From contig JAKLIU010000167.1 of the NCBI GenBank assembly GCA_022709445.1, forward strand, positions 1-5,019: a stretch of DNA of 5,019 bases, read 5' to 3'. Each line of letters starts with the position of its first letter. Within the stretch, counting starts at the first letter, position 1. The position numbers were made by a program, and so were the translations under genes. The notes beneath the pieces are model-generated. The model worked only from the letters and a program-made list of their open reading frames with translations, was not told the DNA's origin and made no database searches. The stretch comes from Spirochaetota bacterium (GTDB lineage: Bacteria; Spirochaetota; Spirochaetia; Treponematales; UBA12059). Shown here one piece after another: positions 1 through 4,535 of the stretch.

Positions 1-20
1 CCGAGGAAGACGAAGAATAA
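1..20 (+). CDS. C-terminal tail of an upstream gene (possibly yebC), partial
   Basis: The frame starting at position 3 reads Glu-Glu-Asp-Glu-Glu and then TAA at 18-20. It stops 2 nt before the ruvC ATG, which is how cotranscribed genes are usually packed. Only five codons are visible, so the product cannot be identified from the sequence. YebC/PmpR-family regulators often lie directly upstream of ruvC in many bacteria, and some end in acidic residues, so yebC is the most likely identity by context alone. The tail may also be chance, since a short open frame is not evidence of coding. Confidence 0.45.
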
Positions 21-22
21 GC

Positions 23-535
23 ATGGCCGCGTCGACGGTCCGCGTCATGGGCGTGGACCCCGGCCTGGCTTCCGTTGGATGGGGCGTCGTCGACCTTGAC
101 GGCGCCCGTCTCGTCTGCAGGGGCTACGGCTGCATCGAGACGAAGGCCGACACCCCGGTCGCCGACCGGCTGGCCGCCATACGGGACGGCCTCCTGGAGC
201 TCGCCGGCCGATACGGGCCGGCCGAGGCCGCCATGGAAGGCCTCTTCTTTTCCCGCAACGTGACCAGCGCACTGGGCGTCGCGGAAGCCAGGGGCGTGAT
301 ACGGCTTGCCTTCAGGGACAGTTCCATACCCCTCTCCGAATACCTCCCCATGGCGGTCAAGCAGGCCGCCGCCGGATCCGGCACCGCTGGCAAGGCTGAC
401 GTCCAGAACTTCGTGCGCATGGTGCTGGGCCTGGAGAAGGTCCCCCGGCCGGACCACGCCGCCGACGCCCTGGCGGTGGCCATCTGCCACTGCCAGAACC
501 GCTCCTTCGCCGCGCTGGCCGCCTCCCGCCGCTGA
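23..535 (+). CDS. ruvC: RuvC, crossover junction endodeoxyribonuclease
   Basis: RuvC is the dimeric, Mg-dependent nuclease that cuts Holliday junctions symmetrically after RuvAB branch migration, in the cytoplasm on recombination intermediates. The protein is 170 aa, the usual family length. It has the RNase H-like fold motifs in order: GVDPGL with catalytic Asp12, AMEGLFFSRN with Glu72, a VKQAAAGSGTAGKADVQ segment (about 112-128) matching the DNA-contacting region, and PDHAADALAVAICH with His145 and Asp148. His at the third-cluster position, where E. coli has Asp138, is common outside gammaproteobacteria (the Thermus enzyme has it), so the active site looks intact. ATG at 23 lies 2 nt after the upstream stop. 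Met9 is a possible internal start but would sit only three residues before Asp12 and clip the first beta strand. There is no strong Shine-Dalgarno; a GAGGAAG at 3-9 is too far upstream, so translation is probably coupled to the upstream gene. Confidence 0.97.
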   Translation: MAASTVRVMGVDPGLASVGWGVVDLDGARLVCRGYGCIETKADTPVADRLAAIRDGLLELAGRYGPAEAAMEGLFFSRNVTSALGVAEARGVIRLAFRDSSIPLSEYLPMAVKQAAAGSGTAGKADVQNFVRMVLGLEKVPRPDHAADALAVAICHCQNRSFAALAASRR

Positions 536-561
536 CACGTCCCGCCGGTCTTTGCTATACT
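532..561 (+). promoter_or_regulatory. Candidate sigma70 promoter for ruvA, predicted leaderless
   Basis: The -35 CTGACA (532-537, five of six consensus bases) overlaps the ruvC stop codon. An 18-nt spacer leads to -10 TATACT (556-561, five of six), preceded by TGC, which makes an extended -10. The -10 ends 7 nt before the ruvA ATG at 569, so transcription should start at or within about one base of that ATG. No Shine-Dalgarno is visible between the -10 and the ATG. This would let ruvA-ruvB-queA be transcribed independently of ruvC. It is a prediction from sequence; the close match in such GC-rich DNA makes it the best promoter in the window. Confidence 0.65.
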
Positions 562-568
562 CCACCCC

Positions 569-1180
569 ATGATCAACGCGGTGAGCGGCACGCTGTCCCA
601 CAAGGGACTGGACTCAATCAGGGTGGAAACGCACGGCATAGAGTGGGAATTCCTCGTGCCCGCCCGCTCCCTGGACGCCTTCGGGCGGGTGGGCGAGCCG
701 ACCCGCGTGCTGGCCTGGCTACTGCACCGCGAGGACCAGATGCGCCTCTTCGGCTTCCCGGACGAGACCGAGCGCGCCGTCTTCGTGGAACTGATGACCG
801 TGGAGGGCATCGGCCCCAGGCAGGCCCTCAAGATCCTGGGCGGCATCGGGGCCGCGGAACTGGAGCGGGCCCTGGACGCGGAGGACCTGGCCAGGCTGGA
901 GATGGTGCCCGGCCTCGGGAAGAAGACCGCCCAGAAGCTGGTGTTCTCGCTCAAGGGCAAGATGCCGTCCCGCGGCGCGACCGCTGGCAGGGACGAGGCG
1001 GCCGGTCCCCACGAGGACATCATCCGGGCCCTGGTCGACCTGGGCTACGACCGCAGGCGCGCCGCGGAGGCTGTCGCGGCCATCGCCTCCCGCCCGGAAA
1101 GCCAGGCGGGAACCCTGCCCGAGGCGGACCGCGAGCGCGAGCTGTTCCGGCGGGCCATCGTCGCCCTGAGCGGGTCCTGA
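569..1180 (+). CDS. ruvA: RuvA, Holliday junction DNA-binding subunit
   Basis: RuvA tetramers bind the four-way junction, hold it open and square, and load the RuvB motor. The protein is 203 aa, normal for the family. Domain I (about 1-62) is the OB-fold and carries the acidic pin: Glu55-Asp56 in HREDQMRLFGF sit at the same numbers as the E. coli pin residues that keep the junction centre apart. Domain II (about 65-130) holds two helix-hairpin-helix DNA-backbone motifs, VEGIGPRQALKIL (78-90) and VPGLGKKTAQKLV (113-125). A Gly/Ala-rich linker (about 132-147) leads to domain III (about 148-203), the RuvB-contacting helical domain. ATG at 569 gives the standard MIxxxxG start. It begins 33 nt after ruvC ends, and its stop TGA shares an A with the ruvB ATG, so ruvB translation should be coupled to it. 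The candidate promoter at 532-561 would produce a leaderless message. Confidence 0.97.
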   Translation: MINAVSGTLSHKGLDSIRVETHGIEWEFLVPARSLDAFGRVGEPTRVLAWLLHREDQMRLFGFPDETERAVFVELMTVEGIGPRQALKILGGIGAAELERALDAEDLARLEMVPGLGKKTAQKLVFSLKGKMPSRGATAGRDEAAGPHEDIIRALVDLGYDRRRAAEAVAAIASRPESQAGTLPEADRERELFRRAIVALSGS

Positions 1181-2202
1181 TGGAACGCGACGCCGTCACC
1201 TCGCCCGAGTACAGCCCCCGCGACGACGAGCGCGAGAACGTCCTGCGCCCCCGCCTCCTGTCCGAGTTCCTGGGCCAGGAATCGGTCAAGGCCAACCTGT
1301 CGGTGTTCATCGAGGCGGCCCGCGCCCGCGAGGAGGCCCTGGACCACGTGTTCCTCATGGGGCCGCCGGGCCTCGGGAAGACCACGCTGGCCGGCATCCT
1401 GGCGCGCGAGCTTGGCGTCGACTTCAAGGTGACCAGCGCCCCTGCCCTGGAGAAGCCCAAGGACCTGGCGGGCATCCTGACCACGCTCGCTCCCCGTTCC
1501 GTGTTCTTCATCGACGAGATCCACCGCCTCAAGCCGGCCATAGAGGAGATGCTCTACATGGCGATGGAGGACGGCGAGCTGGACTTCATCATAGGGCAGG
1601 GCCCGGCGGCGCGCACCCTGCGCATACCGCTGCCGCCGTTCACCCTGGTCGGCGCGACGACGCGCGCGGGCATGGTGGGCAGCCCCCTGGTCAGCCGCTT
1701 CGGCATCAACGTGCGCCTGGGGTTCTACGCCAAGGCGGACGTGGTGGCCATACTCCGCCGCTCCGCCGGCATCCTGGACAGTTCCATCGACGACGACGCG
1801 GCCAGCCTCCTGGCGGACGCCGGCAGGGGCACACCGCGCGTCGCGAACCGCCTGCTCAGGCGCATGCGCGACTACGCCCAGGTGGCGGGCAGCCCGCGCA
1901 TCACCGCTTCCGTGGTCGCCGACGGCCTGTCGCGCCTGGAGGTGGACCGCTACGGGCTGGAACGCCACGATCGGGACGTGCTTGCCGCCATCATCGAGAA
2001 GTTCGGCGGCGGCCCCGTGGGAGCGGACACCCTGGCCGTATCCACCAGCGAGAGCGTGGAGACCCTGGAGGACTACCTGGAGCCCTTCCTCATCCAGAGC
2101 GGCTTCATCATGCGCACGCCGAGGGGGCGCGTCGCCACGCCACTGGCCTACGAACACCTGGGCTACAGGAAAAGAAATGAAGACGACGGACTTCCGTTTT
2201 GA
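1180..2202 (+). CDS. ruvB: RuvB, Holliday junction branch-migration ATPase
   Basis: RuvB is the AAA+ hexameric motor that pumps duplex DNA through the RuvA-bound junction. The 340-aa product is full length. Visible landmarks are Walker A GPPGLGKTT (61-69), Walker B FFIDEIHR (109-116), sensor 1 GATTR (158-162), the arginine finger in SRFG (Arg173), sensor 2 GTPR (217-220), and a C-terminal winged-helix DNA-binding domain (about 258-330) with TPRGR at 313-317. The start was set at ATG 1180 because it overlaps the ruvA stop by one base and gives the normal family N-terminus; the same frame stays open upstream to 643, but that part is a shadow of ruvA. No clear Shine-Dalgarno precedes it, so translation probably depends on ribosomes finishing ruvA. 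The last 26 nt are shared with queA, adding the acidic tail EDDGLPF after the conserved domain. Confidence 0.98.
   Translation: MERDAVTSPEYSPRDDERENVLRPRLLSEFLGQESVKANLSVFIEAARAREEALDHVFLMGPPGLGKTTLAGILARELGVDFKVTSAPALEKPKDLAGILTTLAPRSVFFIDEIHRLKPAIEEMLYMAMEDGELDFIIGQGPAARTLRIPLPPFTLVGATTRAGMVGSPLVSRFGINVRLGFYAKADVVAILRRSAGILDSSIDDDAASLLADAGRGTPRVANRLLRRMRDYAQVAGSPRITASVVADGLSRLEVDRYGLERHDRDVLAAIIEKFGGGPVGADTLAVSTSESVETLEDYLEPFLIQSGFIMRTPRGRVATPLAYEHLGYRKRNEDDGLPF
2167..2170 (+). promoter_or_regulatory. Shine-Dalgarno of queA
   Basis: AGGA, within AGGAAAAG, ends 6 nt before the queA ATG at 2177 and lies inside the ruvB coding region. It supports ATG 2177 as the start rather than the much earlier in-frame ATG at 1982, which lies deep in ruvB. 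It is also the one well-placed Shine-Dalgarno I see in the window, in contrast to the operon-leading genes that have none. Confidence 0.6.
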
Positions 2203-3193
2203 CCTGCCCGCCGAGCTGATCGCCCAGAGCCCGAGCGAGGAGCGCGGGGCCTCCCGACTCCTGGTGCTGGACCGGCGCACGGGCGCGGTCGAGCACTCCT
2301 CGGTGGCCGACCTGGCGCGCTTCGTTCCGCCCGGGACGGTCATGGTGTTCAACGACTCCCGCGTGCGGCGCGCACGGCTCTTCGCGCGCAGCGCCGCCGG
2401 CGGCACGGTGGAGGTCCTCCTCCTCAAGAAGGCAGGCCCCTGTCTCTGGGCAGCCATGACCACGCGCATGGCCAAGCAGCTGCCGGGCAAGGTGCTGTCC
2501 CTGCCCGAGGGACTGGACGCCGAGATCGTGGAGGCCCGGGAGGGCGAGCGCCTCCTGCGCGTCTCGCGGGAGATCGACGACGACTACCTGGAACGCAACG
2601 GCCACCTGCCGCTCCCGCCCTACATCAGGCGCGAGGACGCGGCCGAGGACGCGTCCCGCTACCAGACGGTCTACGCGCGGGAGCAGGGCTCCGCGGCCGC
2701 CCCGACGGCGGGCCTCCATTTCACGCCGGGGCTGCTGGACGGCCTGCGGGAGGGCGGGGCGGAACTGCGCTTCGTGACCCTGCACGTGGGGCTGGGAACA
2801 TTCATGCCGGTGCGGGCCGAGCTGGTGTCCGATCACCGCATGCACAGCGAGGACTACTCGGTGCCCGAGGACACCGCGGAGGCCGTCAACCGGGCCAAGG
2901 CGGAGGGGCGGCCGGTGCTGGCGGTCGGCACGACCAGCGTGCGCACCCTGGAGAGCGCCTGGGCCGACGGGCGCCTGCGCGCGGGTCCCGGCTCGACGAG
3001 CATCTTCATGTACCCCGGCTACGATTTCCAGGTCCCGGACATGGTGTTCACCAACTTCCACACGCCGGAGTCCACGCTGCTGATGCTGGTGTCCGCCTTC
3101 GCGGGGCTCGAACGGATCCTGGCGGCCTACGGGGAGGCGGTCCGCGAGCGATACCGCTTCTTCTCCTACGGCGACGCCATGCTGATCAGGTAG
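2177..3193 (+). CDS. queA: QueA, S-adenosylmethionine:tRNA ribosyltransferase-isomerase
   Basis: QueA transfers and isomerises the ribosyl group of S-adenosylmethionine onto 7-aminomethyl-7-deazaguanine at wobble position 34 of tRNAs with GUN anticodons (Asn, Asp, His, Tyr), making epoxyqueuosine. The 338-aa product is the usual length. Family signatures run from end to end: FDLPAELIAQ near the N-terminus (8-17), FNDSRV (58-63), GHLPLPPYIRR (142-152), RYQTVYA (161-167), AAPTAGLHFT (174-183), LHVGLGTF (202-209), GTTSVRTLES (251-260), TNFHTPESTLLMLVSAFAG (292-310) and YRFFSYGDAMLI (326-337). It starts inside ruvB with a 26-nt overlap, so it is cotranscribed with the Ruv genes. A ruvAB-queA order is known elsewhere (Bacillus subtilis, where tgt follows); here no tgt follows, and the next gene is on the opposite strand. 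The rest of the queuosine pathway must lie elsewhere. No functional link between QueA and Ruv is implied. Confidence 0.97.
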   Translation: MKTTDFRFDLPAELIAQSPSEERGASRLLVLDRRTGAVEHSSVADLARFVPPGTVMVFNDSRVRRARLFARSAAGGTVEVLLLKKAGPCLWAAMTTRMAKQLPGKVLSLPEGLDAEIVEAREGERLLRVSREIDDDYLERNGHLPLPPYIRREDAAEDASRYQTVYAREQGSAAAPTAGLHFTPGLLDGLREGGAELRFVTLHVGLGTFMPVRAELVSDHRMHSEDYSVPEDTAEAVNRAKAEGRPVLAVGTTSVRTLESAWADGRLRAGPGSTSIFMYPGYDFQVPDMVFTNFHTPESTLLMLVSAFAGLERILAAYGEAVRERYRFFSYGDAMLIR

Positions 3194-3202
3194 GGATCAG
3201 TA
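3180..3202. terminator. Weak hairpin spanning both convergent stop codons
   Basis: CTGATC (3182-3187) and GATCAG (3195-3200) are a perfect 6-bp inverted repeat around a 7-nt loop. The stem extends to 8 bp by one G-T wobble and one A-T pair (3180-3181 with 3201-3202). The queA stop TAG lies in the loop and the stop of the opposing gene lies in the right arm. The position between converging genes fits a bidirectional transcript end, but neither strand has a U-tract and the stem is only moderately stable. It may instead be chance, or a weak 3' end protector. Confidence 0.25.
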
Positions 3203-3799
3203 GCTGCCGTCGTCGGACATGGCCTCGAAGGCCGCGCGCACCTCTTCCAGCCTGGCCAGTTCCCGCCCTATGGTGCGGCCGTAGTCCAGTTCCCCGGTGG
3301 AGATGCGGTAGGCCTCGTCTATCCAGTCCTGCACCTCGGGGAGCATGGTCCAGGGCATGGCGTTGGCCTTGCGGGCCCAGTCCTGCGCGGTCTTCCAGTA
3401 CGCCAGGCCGGCGCGGTAGGCGGTCTCCGCTATCTTGAGGCTCTCCAGGTTTTCCTTCTTCCAGGGCGCGTTGAAAAAATAGGCGACGCGCTTGTCGAAC
3501 TTCACGCCCAGGTAGAGGTGCTGCTCTATCAGCTTGAGCTCGATGTGCATGTTGAACAGGTAGCGGTAGCGTTCCCAGTGCTTCTCGTCCTCGATTTTGG
3601 CCAAGGCGTACAGCGGATTGCAGAAATCCGCTTTCTGCGCCTGCTCCAGCCAGTAGATGTTCTCGATGGTGTCGTCCGGGTACTGGATGTAGTGGGTGTG
3701 GTAGAGCCGGTAGTACTGTTCCTTGAAGTAGACCGGGTAGCCGCCCAGGGCGCTTGCCGCGAACACGAGGACGAGGATGAGGCTGGCGGCGCGTTTCAT
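3197..3799 (-). CDS. Secreted aromatic-rich protein of unknown function
   Basis: I cannot assign a function. The 200-aa product begins with a clear signal peptide: MKR, a hydrophobic core (about 4-18) and a likely signal peptidase I site after Ala17-Leu18-Gly19. There is no lipobox cysteine, so it should be a soluble periplasmic or secreted protein. The mature part has about 18 Tyr and 7 Trp in 181 residues, one Cys (60), and dense helix-type sequence. Segments such as IENIYWLEQAQKADFCNPLY (45-64) and ESLKIAETAYRAGLAYW (119-135) recall helical-hairpin (TPR-like) packing. From memory it resembles a conserved family in treponemes, but I cannot confirm that. ATG 3799 was chosen over ATG 3835 because the earlier start runs into tmk and hides the signal peptide behind 12 polar residues, while the promoter at 3806-3835 places the transcript start on 3799. 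It follows tmk by 19 nt and converges with queA. Confidence 0.85.
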   Translation of the reverse strand: MKRAASLILVLVFAASALGGYPVYFKEQYYRLYHTHYIQYPDDTIENIYWLEQAQKADFCNPLYALAKIEDEKHWERYRYLFNMHIELKLIEQHLYLGVKFDKRVAYFFNAPWKKENLESLKIAETAYRAGLAYWKTAQDWARKANAMPWTMLPEVQDWIDEAYRISTGELDYGRTIGRELARLEEVRAAFEAMSDDGSY

Positions 3800-3805
3800 G
3801 CCTAC

Positions 3806-3835
3806 AGTATCGGCAGCTTCAGGCTCTCCCTGCAA
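3806..3835 (-). promoter_or_regulatory. Candidate promoter for the secreted protein gene
   Basis: On the minus strand, -35 TTGCAG (3835-3830) lies in the last codons of tmk, followed by an 18-nt spacer and -10 GATACT (3811-3806, four of six consensus bases). The -10 ends 6 nt before the ATG at 3799, placing the predicted start of transcription on the A of the ATG. An overlapping reading, TACTGT (3809-3804), would give a longer 20-nt spacer and is less likely. The -35 matches consensus only in its TTG, so this is weaker than the ruvA promoter. The gene could also be read through from tmk. Confidence 0.4.
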
Positions 3836-4451
3836 TCGGCCGGACGGCTTCCCATACCGCTTCCTCCACCTCGTCCGGGCCCAGGGCCGCGTCGATCCTG
3901 GCCACGCGCGCGGGACCGCCTTCCCAGGAGGCGACCAGGGAGCGGTAGGCCTCGGCTACCTTCCTCTGGAAGGCCAGGGTCTCGTAGATCTCGCGGTCCG
4001 GGCGCGCGGCTACCCTGCCCATCGAGGTTTCCGGGTCTATGTCGAAGAAGAGGAGCAGTTCCGGGCGCGGGAAGCCCCCGTTGAGGGCCACCGGCAGGTC
4101 CGGCCCGCAGGTCAGTCCCTGGTAGGCCAGGGACGACAGGACGAAGCGGTCGCTGACGACCAGTTCGCCGCGTCCGGTCCTGGCCAGGATCCCGTCGGCC
4201 CCGAACAGGTGCTCGCCCCGGTCGGCCGCGAACAGCCGGGCCACGGTATCGGGGTGCAGGGGCGAGCTTCCGGAGAGCGCCTCCCGGATCAGCCTGCCCA
4301 CCGGGCCCGGCGTGGGTTCGGCAGTGGTCCAGTGCGCCACGCCTTCCCGCGAGAGCCGCTCGCCCAGGCGGGCGAGCTGGGTGCTGGTGCCCGAGCCGTC
4401 TATGCCCTCGAATACGACGAATCGCCGGATCGTTTCCATTGGTGCTGTCAT
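3819..4451 (-). CDS. tmk: Thymidylate kinase (dTMP kinase) with altered Walker A
   Basis: Tmk phosphorylates dTMP to dTDP with ATP in the cytoplasm, an essential step of dTTP supply. The 210-aa product has the family architecture: P-loop FEGIDGSGTSTQ (14-25), the dTMP-binding DR motif in VVSDRFVLSSLAYQG (98-112), the strand LLLFFDIDPE (132-141), and an Arg-containing LID region around 147-165 (Arg147, Arg150, Arg153). Two things are unusual. The P-loop Lys of GxxxxGK[ST] is Thr22; the codon is ACC. The DRY motif reads DRF. Arginines in the LID and none in the P-loop resemble the E. coli (type II) arrangement. Two starts are possible, ATG 4451 and ATG 4439 (206 aa); I chose 4451 because the promoter at 4461-4490 places transcription 0-3 nt upstream of it and neither start has a Shine-Dalgarno. 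Upstream in-frame sequence to 4754 is shadow of the divergent gene. Confidence 0.92.
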   Translation of the reverse strand: MTAPMETIRRFVVFEGIDGSGTSTQLARLGERLSREGVAHWTTAEPTPGPVGRLIREALSGSSPLHPDTVARLFAADRGEHLFGADGILARTGRGELVVSDRFVLSSLAYQGLTCGPDLPVALNGGFPRPELLLFFDIDPETSMGRVAARPDREIYETLAFQRKVAEAYRSLVASWEGGPARVARIDAALGPDEVEEAVWEAVRPIAGRA

Positions 4452-4460
4452 GACCGCCCG

Positions 4461-4490
4461 AGCATAGCCGCGGGAGAGCGGCCTGTGCAA
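4461..4490 (-). promoter_or_regulatory. Candidate sigma70 promoter for tmk
   Basis: On the minus strand, -35 TTGCAC (4490-4485) and -10 TATGCT (4466-4461, four of six consensus bases) are separated by 18 nt. The -10 ends 9 nt before ATG 4451, so transcription should begin about 0-3 nt upstream of that codon. The spacer contains the inverted repeat GCCGC (4467-4471) / GCGGC (4478-4482), which might be an operator but is short and GC-only. The -35 lies 9 nt from the -35 of the divergent promoter, so the two polymerases could compete. Confidence 0.5.
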
Positions 4491-4499
4491 GTGCGCGAT

Positions 4500-4529
4500 G
4501 TGGCAAAAGAAGGGCCGCCGTGCTACTGT
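4500..4529 (+). promoter_or_regulatory. Candidate promoter for the TamB-like gene, predicted leaderless
   Basis: The -35 GTGGCA (4500-4505, four of six) is followed by an 18-nt spacer and TACTGT (4524-4529, three of six but with the key T1, A2 and T6). TGC before the -10 makes it an extended -10 type. The -10 ends 6 nt before GTG 4536, so the predicted start of transcription falls on that G. No Shine-Dalgarno precedes the GTG. It is the weakest -10 of the four, but the geometry repeats that of the other promoters. Confidence 0.4.
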
Positions 4530-4535
4530 CAAGCC

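Noticed and set aside
23..535. RuvC active site with His145 where E. coli has Asp138
   Set aside because: His at this position is common in RuvC outside gammaproteobacteria, so it is neither a defect nor novel.
569..2202. Possibility of a specialised or phage-derived RuvAB
   Set aside because: All canonical motifs are present (acidic pin, HhH motifs, Walker A and B, arginine finger, sensor 2), lengths are normal, and base composition matches the neighbours. This is the housekeeping resolvasome.
1045..2490. Minus-strand open frame of 481 codons opposite ruvB and queA, with others at 124-1023 and 2108-3061
   Set aside because: They lie antisense to strongly recognisable genes, have low-complexity Arg/Ala/Gly-rich translations with no family motifs, and are expected in GC-rich coding DNA where stop codons are rare.
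3518..4084. Plus-strand frame of 188 codons opposite the secreted protein and tmk
   Set aside because: It crosses the tmk/secreted-protein boundary, its second half is Pro/Arg-rich shadow sequence, and it has no start signal of its own.
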